A stretch of DNA of 64,000 nt from JBMNMS01 sp050953445 (GCA_050953445.1 JBMNMS010000001.1:1-64000), one strand, 5' to 3'. Counted from the first letter of the stretch, positions 33,785 through 42,797 are shown. The notes: a model not told the origin generated them from the sequence alone. Numbers and translations: made by a program.

Positions 33785-35054
33785 TATCTCTCCCTAAGCT
33801 CTCCAAATACCTTTTGAAAGCCACCTCTTTACCTTGCTCCGTAGGGTGATAATAGCGGGTTCCTTCCCTATGTAGATTGTCCGGCAAATACTGTTGCCTG
33901 ACATAGCCTCCATAGCTATGAGGATACTTGTAACCTATGCCAATCCCCCTATTTTTTGCCCCAGAATAATGCGCATCCTTAAGATGATCTGGCACGTCAT
34001 CCATTCTCCTTTTTTTCAAATCTCCCAGGGCGGAATCGATGGACATTATAGCTGTATTACTCTTGGGACAGGATGATAACAGCAACACTGCCTGAGATAA
34101 GAGTATTCTTGCCTCGGGGAATCCCACCATGTTGGCAGATTGGACGCAGGAGTAAACGATAGAAACGGCATGGGGATAGGCAAGTCCGACATCCTCACCA
34201 GCCATAACGATAAGTCTTCTTCCTATGGTCATCACATCCGCCCCCCCATCTATCAATCGGGCTAAATAGTGGATGGAGGCATGGGGATCGCTGCCCCTTA
34301 TGGATTTTTGCAAGGCAGAAAGAAGGTTATACTTATCCTCCTTCTTATCATAGAATAATGTCTGGCGTTGCATGGCCTCCCCCACGATATCCAGATCTAT
34401 TCTCCCCCCCTCATTCAGGTTATCGGCAATAAACCCCAGAGTGTCAAGTGCTATTCTCCCATCCCCTCCGGACAAATCGGCAAGTGCCATAAGGGCATCA
34501 TCATCAACCTGCAGTTTAAGCAGTCCCAATCCCCTTTCAGCATCATCCAACGCATTTTTCAATATCTTAACCAACTCTTCCCCACTAAGCCTTTTAAACT
34601 CATAAATTGAACGCACCCTGCTTAATATGGCATTGTTTATCGAAAAATATGGATTTTCAGTGGTACTTCCAATGAAACGAATTGTGCCTTCCTCCAAAGC
34701 CTTCAAAAGGGAATCCTGTTGCAATTTACTCCAACGGTGAAACTCATCTACATAAAGATAGGTCATACCTCTGTTAAAACTGAACAATCTATCCTTCGCC
34801 TGATCTAATATTGCTTTCAATTCCTTAGTCCCTGATGTTGATGCATTTAACTCCTTAAAATCTCCATCCATTGCCCCGGCAATAATCCTGGCCAAAGTGG
34901 TTTTCCCTGTACCCGAAGGTCCAAAAAATATTGCAGAGTCGAATGTCCTGTTCTTTATCGAATTATAAAGCAGGGACCCTTCGTAAAGAAAATGTCCCTG
35001 TCCAACAAATTCATCTATTACAGTCGGTCTCATAGCCGTTGAAAGGGGAATCAT
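33768..35054 (-). CDS. rarA: Replication-associated recombination protein RarA/MgsA
   Basis: AAA+ ATPase of about 428 residues acting at stalled forks. Walker A FFGPSGTGKTTLARI, Walker B YLYVDEFHRWSKLQQD, sensor FIGSTTENPYFSIN, then the C-terminal MgsA tetramerisation domain (IRGSDPHASIHYLARLIDGGAD, MVGFPEARILLSQAV, then GYKYPHSYGGYVRQQYLP). Start is uncertain among ATG 35063, GTG 35057 and ATG 35054; GGAGG at 35065-35069 fits the last two. It overlaps both neighbours. Confidence 0.92.
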   Translation of the reverse strand: MIPLSTAMRPTVIDEFVGQGHFLYEGSLLYNSIKNRTFDSAIFFGPSGTGKTTLARIIAGAMDGDFKELNASTSGTKELKAILDQAKDRLFSFNRGMTYLYVDEFHRWSKLQQDSLLKALEEGTIRFIGSTTENPYFSINNAILSRVRSIYEFKRLSGEELVKILKNALDDAERGLGLLKLQVDDDALMALADLSGGDGRIALDTLGFIADNLNEGGRIDLDIVGEAMQRQTLFYDKKEDKYNLLSALQKSIRGSDPHASIHYLARLIDGGADVMTIGRRLIVMAGEDVGLAYPHAVSIVYSCVQSANMVGFPEARILLSQAVLLLSSCPKSNTAIMSIDSALGDLKKRRMDDVPDHLKDAHYSGAKNRGIGIGYKYPHSYGGYVRQQYLPDNLHREGTRYYHPTEQGKEVAFKRYLESLGRDNDDRE

Positions 35055-35599
35055 CACATCCATGCCTCCATCTTAGTTATAAAAATATCATCTCCATAGG
35101 TTTGTTTTCTCTCAGGCAATAATGCCCTCACCCGTGCCTCATCGGCGTAGGGCTCTTCAACCACCTTGTAAACACCATCTTTAAATAATACTATCCCGCC
35201 GATACCTGCGGACTTCAGCTTATCAATTGATTCCCTGGCTGCCGCCTCCGTCGTAAAACTGCCGTATTGAATGGTGTATATCTCCACCTTGCTCCTGTTT
35301 GTTTCATTGTTTCCAACTGCAGTTGTCTCTGACGGATCCTCTCCTGTCTCCTCTTTGACCTTCTGCTGATCCTCAACAGTATCCACTTTTTTCTTTGCTT
35401 CATTTTTTTCACTGGTTCCCTTTTCTCCTGTTTCTTCATCTTCCTTAACAGACATGGGAATTCCCTCCCCTAAAAAATAGGGATAGATTATGTGTTTGGT
35501 AAACAAAAAGCCCGTCCCCACTGCCAGTGCGATTATTATGGCGAATATAATCAATCCACCCAGGATACCGTTATATGACCTTTTATATCTCCTGTCCAC
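35054..35599 (-). CDS. Membrane-anchored SPOR-domain protein
   Basis: Protein of 181 residues with a short basic N-terminus, one membrane segment (about 12-34, GILGGLIIFAIIIALAVGTGFL), a charged low-complexity linker rich in Glu and Lys (about 50-105) and a C-terminal SPOR domain (IYTIQYGSFTTEAAARESIDKLKSAGI). SPOR domains bind denuded septal peptidoglycan, so it probably sits at the division or spore septum. It overlaps the rarA start. Confidence 0.85.
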   Translation of the reverse strand: MDRRYKRSYNGILGGLIIFAIIIALAVGTGFLFTKHIIYPYFLGEGIPMSVKEDEETGEKGTSEKNEAKKKVDTVEDQQKVKEETGEDPSETTAVGNNETNRSKVEIYTIQYGSFTTEAAARESIDKLKSAGIGGIVLFKDGVYKVVEEPYADEARVRALLPERKQTYGDDIFITKMEAWM

Positions 35600-35664
35600 C
35601 CTTTTCCCCTCACTTTTCCTTAAAGTCTTATGCCTTACATATATCTATGAGGAGACAAGCGTCC

Positions 35665-36183
35665 TTATGCCCTTTTATGAATCCTGTATCCATAGAATTC
35701 GATGGCAAGCTTTAAAACATAATCATAAAGTAAGAACATGGGCTGAGCAGCCAATAGAATAATCCAAAGGGGGATGTTAGGGAGTATGGAGCTTCCTAAG
35801 AGAATTTCTTTAAACAACAACCAGGATGCATAAAGCAATCCGTTAAAAGTAATCAATTTTAGGATCAACCTTAACACCCTGCTATTTATTGGTTCTACCA
35901 ATTTCCTTATACATGGGTAGGGCCCAAACAAAAAGAAAAAGGGCAGCAATACCAACTTATTTGGAAGTAGAATCAATGCTAATAAAAAAAGAGCAATATA
36001 AAGCAAAACACCCCCCAGGATTCCCGTTTCCACTATGGCCGCCGCTATGGTAAAGGAAGCCAATACCTGAAGGCTAAGTTCGATTGCAGGTACAAAGGAG
36101 GCAAAAAACAGGAACACCATTGCCAATGCTAAAAGTAGTGCATTTGCCGCCAACGCCCTTACCTGCAACCTGTTATTACCCAT
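35665..36183 (-). CDS. Multi-pass membrane protein of unknown function
   Basis: Protein of 172 residues with about four to five hydrophobic segments (LLLALAMVFLFFASFV, TIAAAIVETGILGGVLLYIALFLLALILL, FNGLLYASWLLF, LPNIPLWIILLAAQPMFLLYDY). It resembles the small integral membrane proteins that accompany J-domain/DUF5685 clusters in Clostridia. No catalytic motif. GGAGG precedes the ATG. It follows dnaJ by 21 bases in the same operon. Confidence 0.78.
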   Translation of the reverse strand: MGNNRLQVRALAANALLLALAMVFLFFASFVPAIELSLQVLASFTIAAAIVETGILGGVLLYIALFLLALILLPNKLVLLPFFFLFGPYPCIRKLVEPINSRVLRLILKLITFNGLLYASWLLFKEILLGSSILPNIPLWIILLAAQPMFLLYDYVLKLAIEFYGYRIHKRA

Positions 36184-36204
36184 TAGCTTCCCATCCTCCC
36201 CTTC

Positions 36205-36774
36205 TTAACACCCGGTGAGGCAATCCAGACACATGCAACATGTACACATGCGACAGAGTTCATCTCCCGAATTGTTATACCCTCTTCCGTAAGCATCCTG
36301 CCTAAAAGCACCTGATGCTCCCATAAGACTGTTCATTGCGGATTTATATTCCATGTTCCCCGGATCCATTGAAATCGCAATTTGAACCCCGGAAATTGCT
36401 TCGTCGTACCAACCACGTCTAAGGGCTATCATTCCCGAAAGAAAATGCCATTCAGCACCCCTGTTCCCACTTTTAAGCAATATGGCCTCCGCCCTGTCCA
36501 ATTGGCCCATATCAATAAATCTGCGTACTTCGCGAAATTCCTGAGAGTTGCGAAATGATCCTTCCGAATTGCCGGCACCCATACCTCCGCCGCCACCCAT
36601 AAGCTGCTCATAGGCCCGGTTTATTTCCCGCAGTTTTTCCTCGGCTAAATCCTGTAAGGGATTCTCCTGATATCTGTCAGGGTGATATTTTTTTACCTGT
36701 TCCCTATATGCCTTTTTTATCTCGTCAGGACTTGCACCCTCTTTAATTCCAAGTGTTTCATATGGGTTATCCAT
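36205..36774 (-). CDS. J-domain protein with Cys-rich tail
   Basis: Protein of 189 residues. Residues 1-70 are a J domain with the HPD triad (KKYHPDRYQENP), which stimulates Hsp70 ATPase. A Gly-rich linker (GGGGGMGAGN) and a TPR-like helical repeat segment follow (FIDMGQLDRAEAILLKSG, YDEAISGVQIAISMDPG). The last 16 residues hold seven cysteines (CRMCTCCMCLDCLTGC), unusual for a J protein and suggestive of metal binding or lipidation. It overlaps the DUF5685 gene by eight bases. Confidence 0.86.
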   Translation of the reverse strand: MDNPYETLGIKEGASPDEIKKAYREQVKKYHPDRYQENPLQDLAEEKLREINRAYEQLMGGGGGMGAGNSEGSFRNSQEFREVRRFIDMGQLDRAEAILLKSGNRGAEWHFLSGMIALRRGWYDEAISGVQIAISMDPGNMEYKSAMNSLMGASGAFRQDAYGRGYNNSGDELCRMCTCCMCLDCLTGC

Positions 36775-37663
36775 TATTCGTTTTACCTTTCCGCAATATT
36801 TGCTCCGTTTTTTTCAACAATCCGAAGTATATGATGTTTTCGATAAGCTCCTTATTTTTAAGGGCATCAAGTTCTTTCCAGGCCTTTGCTATTTCCCCTA
36901 AATAGAAATACAAATTGTATCCAACCCTTTCCCCTATCCTATGGCAGAATCCTTCAATTGTCTCAGCCTTATCCCCTTTCCCCGGGGATGAATATTCAAA
37001 TTGATGTATTAAAGGGTTGTAATTTCCTGATTTGATGTTTTCCTCGATATCATCATAGGCATCTATAAGATATATCCATTTACCTATATGGTAGCCTATT
37101 CTGCTAAGGCTCTCCGCTTTTAGTTGATCCGTTAAAATCTCCTCCGGCACGAATATTTCCTTCATAAATTGTGCAAATGGTTCGGCCGCCCTATCAAGCG
37201 ACCCGCATTTTCTCTCCTCCAAAAGGGACAATTCCTCAATCCGAGACCTCATTATTATACCTTTTTCCCCGTAGGATTTCATTATTTTTTTAAAAGTATT
37301 TCTCAATGCCAAAAGGGATGAGCCGGTTTTTATTCCTCCATCATCCCTCTTATCATCCAAGAGTTTAAAATATGCTATCAGAAGCATTATGTCTGCCGCA
37401 TAATCTATCCCCCAATGTCTCCGGACTACAATTCTGCTTTTTATGGGATGAGCTATACAGCGCTGTTTAACTATATCCTCTTCCTCTGAATCGAGGGATG
37501 AAATGATCAAGGCTAAAAAAACTGCGTCGTAACTAAGTACCATGCGAGGAATTTGCCCGTATCTGTGGCCAATGGATTTGCATATGCCACAATAATATCC
37601 GTTATATAATTCATAATCCTTTACTCGTAATTCCGGCTTATCCGGCACTATATAACCAAACAT
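36767..37663 (-). CDS. DUF5685 family protein
   Basis: Protein of 298 residues, mostly helical. The N-terminus MFGYIVPDKPELRVKDYELY precedes a C25-x2-C28 pair (YYCGICKSIG). Two Asp-rich segments, LLDDKRDDGG (101-110) and LIDAYDDIEEN (199-209), lie about 100 residues apart, as in class I prenyl/squalene synthase-like folds. The function is unknown. The start at 37663 was preferred because the family begins MFGYI and an AAGGG lies nine bases upstream. It heads the operon with dnaJ and reads divergently from the ger operon. Confidence 0.78.
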   Translation of the reverse strand: MFGYIVPDKPELRVKDYELYNGYYCGICKSIGHRYGQIPRMVLSYDAVFLALIISSLDSEEEDIVKQRCIAHPIKSRIVVRRHWGIDYAADIMLLIAYFKLLDDKRDDGGIKTGSSLLALRNTFKKIMKSYGEKGIIMRSRIEELSLLEERKCGSLDRAAEPFAQFMKEIFVPEEILTDQLKAESLSRIGYHIGKWIYLIDAYDDIEENIKSGNYNPLIHQFEYSSPGKGDKAETIEGFCHRIGERVGYNLYFYLGEIAKAWKELDALKNKELIENIIYFGLLKKTEQILRKGKTNNG

Positions 37664-37699
37664 AATTATTTTTACCCTTATCGTTAGCAAATGTTTTCT

Positions 37700-37714
37700 T
37701 TTAGCAACATTATA
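37700..37714 (+). promoter_or_regulatory. Possible forespore (SigG-type) -10 of ger operon
   Basis: CATTATA at 37708-37714 matches the SigF/SigG -10 consensus CATNHTA. An upstream GCAAA at about 37687 is a one-mismatch candidate -35, with spacing one base short. Ger operons are known SigG targets. If it is right, the GerA start is 37756 rather than 37723. Confidence 0.35.
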
Positions 37715-37755
37715 TATTATGAATGAATTTCTTAATAAAAGCAAATGATAGATAT

Positions 37756-39228
37756 ATGAATAGCAATCTGGAACTTACAAAATCTTTAGATGAAAATATT
37801 GATATGCTTAAACGACTTTTCCACGGAGATAAAACAGTGAAATATCGAGAGCTGGTCAATCGAGACAATCCCGGGATAAAGGGTGTTTTGGTTTTTATTG
37901 ACGGGATGTGCAACAGTCTGGTGCTTAACAGTCATGCCATACAACCTTTTTTAACCGCAAAAGGACTAAAAAAGGATGCAGATCTGGTGGACACCTTGTG
38001 CAAAGAAATACTTTACTATAACGAAATTAGCAAAAATCGCATAATTGGCCCCTTGCTTTCAAACCTGCTGGCAGGCGATGCCTTATTTTTTATTGACGGT
38101 TATGAACAAGCCATAGTGATATCCGTAAAGCATTGGGAAATTAGAGGTGTACAGGAGCCTGACGGTGAAAAGGTCATATCCGGGCCCCGGGAAGGTTTCA
38201 ACGAAGCGATTTTAACAAACCTTTCCCTGCTCAGACGGAAGATAAGAAATCCGAACTTAAAATATGAATTCATAAACCTCGGAAGGCAAACCAACACAAG
38301 CGTTTGCCTGTGTTATATAAAAGGTATTGCCAACCCCGCAATTTTACAGGAGCTTCAAAGCCGCCTTAATAGAATTGATATCGATGGGGTTTTAGATGCA
38401 AATTATATCCATGAATTAATACGGGATTCAGCCTGGTCACCCTTCCCAACTGCCGGTTCCACGGAAAGACCTGATGTGGTTGCTGCAAACCTGCTAGAGG
38501 GTCGGATAGCCATTTTAATCGACGGCACCCCCGTTTCTCTTACAGTTCCTTTCTTTTTGATTGAGAATTTTCAAACCAATGATGATTATTACAGTGGTTT
38601 TTATTTTGGTTCCTTCAGCAGAATTCTTCGTATTCTTGGCTTTTTCGTGACCATTAGTTTACCGGCGCTATACTTGGCCGTGGTTACCTTCCATCAAGAG
38701 CTGCTACCCACCCGTTTCCTTCTCAATCTTTCAGAGTCAAGATTAGGGCTTCCTTTCCCCACCTTTCTGGAAATGCTAATATTGATTCTGGCCTTTGAAT
38801 TGATACGGGAAGGAGGCTCCCGCATTCCATCAGGATTCGGACAGACCCTTTCGGTGGTCGGTGGACTGGTGTTGGGTCAGGCTTCGGTGGATGCACGATT
38901 GGTGAGTATACCGGTAGTCATAATAGTGGCTTTTACGGGAATAACCGGGTTAACAATCCCCCAACTAAAGACACCGGCTCTTTTGTTGAGAATTATTTGG
39001 CTGATTTTAGCCTCTGTTTTGGGGATATTTGGTTACCTAATAGGTATAACGGGCCTTCTTATTCATATGGCCTCTTTGAAAAGCTTTGGTATACCCTATG
39101 CCTCATCCTTATCCACAACCCCCTCCCAGAAATATAGGGACATTATCCTCCGTGCTCCCTGGAACAAGATGATCATGCGCCCTGCTTTTATTTCCTGCAA
39201 TAGAAGAAGGCAGGTGGTTCCCAAATGA
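37756..39228 (+). CDS. gerA: Spore germination receptor subunit GerA
   Basis: Protein of 490 residues. A soluble N-terminal region (MNSNLELTKSLDENIDMLKRLFHGDKTVKYREL, LVFIDGMCNS) is followed by the GerA core (GPREGFNEAILTNLSLLRRKIRN, then SPFPTAGSTERPDVVAANLLEGRIAILIDGTP) and four to five membrane segments (LLPTRFLLNLSESRLGLPFPTF, EGGSRIPSGFGQTLSVVGGLVLG). It forms the germinant receptor in the spore inner membrane with GerB and GerC. No strong Shine-Dalgarno is visible for either start (37723 or 37756). The end overlaps gerC (ATGA). Confidence 0.93.
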   Translation: MNSNLELTKSLDENIDMLKRLFHGDKTVKYRELVNRDNPGIKGVLVFIDGMCNSLVLNSHAIQPFLTAKGLKKDADLVDTLCKEILYYNEISKNRIIGPLLSNLLAGDALFFIDGYEQAIVISVKHWEIRGVQEPDGEKVISGPREGFNEAILTNLSLLRRKIRNPNLKYEFINLGRQTNTSVCLCYIKGIANPAILQELQSRLNRIDIDGVLDANYIHELIRDSAWSPFPTAGSTERPDVVAANLLEGRIAILIDGTPVSLTVPFFLIENFQTNDDYYSGFYFGSFSRILRILGFFVTISLPALYLAVVTFHQELLPTRFLLNLSESRLGLPFPTFLEMLILILAFELIREGGSRIPSGFGQTLSVVGGLVLGQASVDARLVSIPVVIIVAFTGITGLTIPQLKTPALLLRIIWLILASVLGIFGYLIGITGLLIHMASLKSFGIPYASSLSTTPSQKYRDIILRAPWNKMIMRPAFISCNRRRQVVPK

Positions 39229-40343
39229 CAATCCGCTTCAAAGCACCCAGGAAGCTGCTATACGTCTTGCTTTTCTCCCTAATCACTACATTTTTGTCAA
39301 GTTGTGCAGAGGCAAAAGAAATAAACGATATGGCCATCGTTGCAGGCTATTCCCTGGATTGGAATCCGGATTCTAAGAACTACACCGCCATAGGAGAGGT
39401 TGTGAGTAAAATCCCCGATTTGGGTGCTGTTTCCGAGAATATGCAAAAGGTTGTTGGCCAGAAGCCCGGCGTGAGCGCAGCCATAGCTCATTGTGAAGAA
39501 TATGGGGAGCAGCAGATATATCGCAGCCATGCTAAAATACTGATTTTGGATAGGGAACTTGCGGAAAAGGGAATAAGCCCTTTAATTGATCATGTTATCA
39601 ACAACTACGAAACCCGGCTCTCCGTAGATCTCGTCATGATCGATCATAGCGATGCCTCCGCCATATGGGATCTGAATACAGGTGCATCCGGCATTAAATC
39701 TTTTGACCTGGTGGAAATGATAATGACAGGGCAGGACAATTCCTTCTGCACCCGTATAAAGGCATATCAGGCGGCTGAACTCCTGGGAAAATCCGGGATG
39801 TCCATTACCATGCCTATAATATGTGAAGATATTAATAAAAGGATCAGGCTTTGCGGTACAGGTGTTTTTCAAGATGATGAGCTTGTTGGTGTGCTGAATG
39901 AAAAGGAAACCATGTATCTTCTTTTTATACAGAACAGAATAAAAGAATGTACCCTCACATTGACAGAATATGAGGATAAAAAAAACATAGATCCGGTAAC
40001 CATAAAGGTATTACGGAGTAAAACCGGGTTAATTCCTGAAATTAAGGAGGACACCTTGTCCCTGAATGTAGATATAGATATAGTTGCAAGATTGTCCCAA
40101 ACCGGGGAACATCTCAGGGTAAGGGGTATCGAGAGGGCAATGGAAGAAAAGATACGGTTAGAGTGTGACAAATTAGTGAAGAAAACTAAATATGTATTTC
40201 ATTCCGATATTTTCGGATTCGGGAGAATTATCGAGGCAAGACACCCCTATATCTTCCACAGGCAAGGGAGCAACTGGAATATAGAAGGGTTTCATCAGCT
40301 ACCTGTAAAAATCAACTGCAAAGTCCGCCTGGTCCCGGGATAA
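39225..40343 (+). CDS. gerC: Ger(x)C lipoprotein of germination receptor
   Basis: Lipoprotein of 372 residues with a signal peptide ending in the lipobox LSSC (LLFSLITTFLSSCAEAKEINDM). The typical start EINDMAIVAGYSLDWN and the C-terminal domain (HSDIFGFGRIIEARHPYIFHRQGSNW) are those of Ger(x)C proteins. It is anchored on the outer face of the spore inner membrane as part of the receptor. The gene follows gerA directly and precedes gerB by 23 bases. Confidence 0.93.
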   Translation: MTIRFKAPRKLLYVLLFSLITTFLSSCAEAKEINDMAIVAGYSLDWNPDSKNYTAIGEVVSKIPDLGAVSENMQKVVGQKPGVSAAIAHCEEYGEQQIYRSHAKILILDRELAEKGISPLIDHVINNYETRLSVDLVMIDHSDASAIWDLNTGASGIKSFDLVEMIMTGQDNSFCTRIKAYQAAELLGKSGMSITMPIICEDINKRIRLCGTGVFQDDELVGVLNEKETMYLLFIQNRIKECTLTLTEYEDKKNIDPVTIKVLRSKTGLIPEIKEDTLSLNVDIDIVARLSQTGEHLRVRGIERAMEEKIRLECDKLVKKTKYVFHSDIFGFGRIIEARHPYIFHRQGSNWNIEGFHQLPVKINCKVRLVPG

Positions 40344-40366
40344 ATAAACCCTTAAGGAGTTTTAAA

Positions 40367-41248
40367 ATGAATATAAAATTTCAAAACATGGAAGAGCCCG
40401 GACATATTAAAAGCATTGCTTTTCTATTTTTTATCCCACCTTTCTTTTTTATCGGAACATATTTCCCCATATCCCGTTCCTTTTGGCTTGCACTTCTTTT
40501 GGCTGCCTTATTAAACCTTCCTTCTATCTATGTCTTGGCCCGGATCTTTAAAAGGTTCCCTTCCCCTGTTGCCTTTCGTCTGCTGGCTTCGGTGTTCGCC
40601 ATCATTATCTGCATAGGAGGATTATATGGTTTCTCCAACTTCATCCACTCCAATGTGCTTCCTCATACCCACCCCGTAATAATTCCCCTAATTCTTTTGA
40701 TACTGGCACTTTATTTTTCTTCTCAAGGCCTCATACCTGCCGGAAAATTCTGCTTCATGTCCGGTCTCATTACCCAAATACTATTTTACATTTCAGTATT
40801 ATCCTCAATTTTAAAAATCGATATGTTCTTTTTACCACGCTCATTTACAGATTATTTCCCTATTGGATTATGGAATAATCGAAATGCCTTCATCCAAAGC
40901 ACCCTGCTTCTTTGGGCTATTCTGCTGATGCAATCCTTCATTATGTTTGCCTTATTTGCCAAATCAAATAAAACCTTTATCATCTCAAAGGAAATGACAA
41001 AAGGTTTAATATCAGCGATTATCCCTCTATCCGCATCTTATCTAACTGCCGTGGCAGTTTTAGGCCCCAATGTTTTGGAATCCCTGACATATCCACTGTA
41101 TTATCCTCCCGGATTAACAGGAAAAGCTGAATATATGGAAAGAACCGAAGGAATACTGCTCACAATTTTTTTGCTTACATCTTTCATACAAACATCTTTG
41201 CTTTTCTCTACCCTGCGAACCTTATTACCACCGCAACCCTCCGACTAA
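40367..41248 (+). CDS. gerB: GerB-type spore germination permease, short
   Basis: Protein of 293 residues of the GerAB amino-acid permease-like family, with about eight hydrophobic segments (for example SIAFLFFIPPFFFIGTYFP, LLASVFAIIICIGGLYGF, LLLWAILLMQSFIMFALF). Family members usually have about 350-370 residues and ten membrane helices, so this one is clearly short but ends naturally without frameshift signs. It should hold the germinant-binding pocket. AAGGAG precedes the ATG. It ends five bases from the convergent coaW gene. Confidence 0.82.
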   Translation: MNIKFQNMEEPGHIKSIAFLFFIPPFFFIGTYFPISRSFWLALLLAALLNLPSIYVLARIFKRFPSPVAFRLLASVFAIIICIGGLYGFSNFIHSNVLPHTHPVIIPLILLILALYFSSQGLIPAGKFCFMSGLITQILFYISVLSSILKIDMFFLPRSFTDYFPIGLWNNRNAFIQSTLLLWAILLMQSFIMFALFAKSNKTFIISKEMTKGLISAIIPLSASYLTAVAVLGPNVLESLTYPLYYPPGLTGKAEYMERTEGILLTIFLLTSFIQTSLLFSTLRTLLPPQPSD

Positions 41249-41252
41249 AACT

Positions 41253-42068
41253 CTACACATGGTCTATGACAGCCCCTATGGCAGTAGCAAAATTAGCCTT
41301 TTCCGGTATTATGAACTCTATATTGTGAAGTTCTTGAAATATTTGAAAGGTCTCCTTTACCTGAGGGAATCCCGTAAGGCCTCCCGTCAATATAACATGA
41401 TTTACACTATTGTTTTTATAGGCAAAGACTGCCAACATGCCTATGGTCTGCACCACCATATTCACAAGTCCAAGGGCCACATCATGGGTGGTTGCATTTC
41501 CCTGTACCTTCCCAAAATTAGCCGCTGTCAAATAATCGGGGAGGGTTTCTATATCCCCATCGCTTATATCCCCGATAGTCAAATCGACCTTGGATAAATT
41601 GCCTTTTGAAGCAAGGTCAAGCAAGTCCTTAAAATCTTCTTTTTTAAAAAGTATTTTTGAAAGCCCCAGCAAGGTGCCCCCTCCTACTCCACTGCCACCG
41701 ATATGGCTCACCCGTCCTCCCAATGCGAGAACATAAGCTGTCCCGGTTCCCATGCTCACCAATATGGCATCTTCCTTATTAGCAAGGTGGAGGCCGCCTT
41801 TTGCTATTGCTTCAAACTCATCCACCCATAGAGTGGGCACATTTAAAACATCACCGGTTATCCTGGTAGCCCCCATCCCCGTAAGGACGATACGGGATAC
41901 CGTAGCCCAGGCTACATCATAATCCTCAATAAATCTTCCGATTGCACCATAGAGAGCTGTAATTTGATCCTGAGTATCAATCTGCAGGCCGCCAATCCAT
42001 TCTCCATCCTGATAGCCCACAATCTTTGTTGTTGAACTTCCTATATCTATTCCCAATACGGTTTTCAT
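41253..42068 (-). CDS. coaW: Type II pantothenate kinase
   Basis: Protein of 271 residues of the ASKHA fold. The phosphate-binding loop GIDIGSSTTKIVG opens the protein; VSMGTGTAYVL and IGGSGVGGGTLLGLSKIL are the ATP and pantothenate site motifs; HVILTGGLTGFP closes the ATP site. It phosphorylates pantothenate in the first step of CoA synthesis. The ATG at 42068 overlaps the stop of the upstream ECF transporter (ATGA), tying uptake to phosphorylation. CoaW enzymes are not feedback-inhibited like type I enzymes, a general family fact. Confidence 0.9.
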   Translation of the reverse strand: MKTVLGIDIGSSTTKIVGYQDGEWIGGLQIDTQDQITALYGAIGRFIEDYDVAWATVSRIVLTGMGATRITGDVLNVPTLWVDEFEAIAKGGLHLANKEDAILVSMGTGTAYVLALGGRVSHIGGSGVGGGTLLGLSKILFKKEDFKDLLDLASKGNLSKVDLTIGDISDGDIETLPDYLTAANFGKVQGNATTHDVALGLVNMVVQTIGMLAVFAYKNNSVNHVILTGGLTGFPQVKETFQIFQELHNIEFIIPEKANFATAIGAVIDHV

Positions 42069-42706
42069 ATCCCTTGCCTCTTTAAGCTTTTCTGTAATGG
42101 AGGGCATATGGCAGCCGCTGCAATAGCACCTATTATAGCCTCCGGTATTCCATTTGTAAGCACTATCATTCCAAGGAAACCCAATAGATATTCATAGGCC
42201 TTGTCCAGAAATGCCGCATAGTCCCTGCCAAAAAACAAATAGATTCCCCCCAAAACCCCAAAGGTGTTTGTAAGGCTTCCAAGGGAACCACTCAGGAGAT
42301 AGGGTAAAGCCTTGCTTTTTAATATGCGTGAGAAAAGCCTGTATGTTATTCCTGCCACAAAGCCGATTAATATTCTGGGAACAAAACAGATTACTAAGCT
42401 CCAGTAATTCCCGGAAATATCACCTATCGAATAAAAAGGTGTAAATACAAAAGCCAATGGAGAGGGTGGCATAAATGTCCACACGATGAAACTAAAGGTT
42501 CCTGCGGCAAATCCCATCAGTGCGCCGGCACCCGGCCCCATTACGATGGCAGTAATAATTACAGGCACCGCTGCAAGGGTTGCCACCAGAGGCCCTATGG
42601 GAATGCTGCCAAGAGGCGTAAAACAAAAAAGCGCTTCGATGGCAAGCAAAAGTGCGAATTGAACAAGAAACGTGGTTTTTCTTCTCGATTTATTGTCATT
42701 TATCAT
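42065..42706 (-). CDS. panT: ECF transporter S component, probably pantothenate
   Basis: Protein of 213 residues with about six membrane segments (FLVQFALLLAIEALFCFTPLGSIPIGPLVATLAAVPVIITAI, GPGAGALMGFAAGTFSFIVW, LVICFVPRILIGFVAGITY). The PIGPLVATLAAVPVIITAIVMGP segment resembles the membrane-embedded substrate-binding S unit of ECF transporters. The AxxxA-like helix and direct coupling to coaW suggest pantothenate. The energising EcfAAT genes are elsewhere. GGAG lies seven bases before ATG 42706. It opens a two-gene operon. Confidence 0.82.
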   Translation of the reverse strand: MINDNKSRRKTTFLVQFALLLAIEALFCFTPLGSIPIGPLVATLAAVPVIITAIVMGPGAGALMGFAAGTFSFIVWTFMPPSPLAFVFTPFYSIGDISGNYWSLVICFVPRILIGFVAGITYRLFSRILKSKALPYLLSGSLGSLTNTFGVLGGIYLFFGRDYAAFLDKAYEYLLGFLGMIVLTNGIPEAIIGAIAAAAICPPLQKSLKRQGI

Positions 42707-42757
42707 TTTGAAACTCCATCCTTTCAATTATATGCACACCATAGTCTTATCGAACCT

Positions 42758-42786
42758 ATGATATTCCATCATTCCATCTATGTCAA
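42758..42786 (-). promoter_or_regulatory. Promoter of panT-coaW
   Basis: Minus-strand TTGACA (42786-42781), 17 bases, TATCAT (42763-42758), about 50 bases before the PanT start. It lies just downstream of the last Tad-cluster gene. Confidence 0.75.
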
Positions 42787-42797
42787 GGGATTGACCC

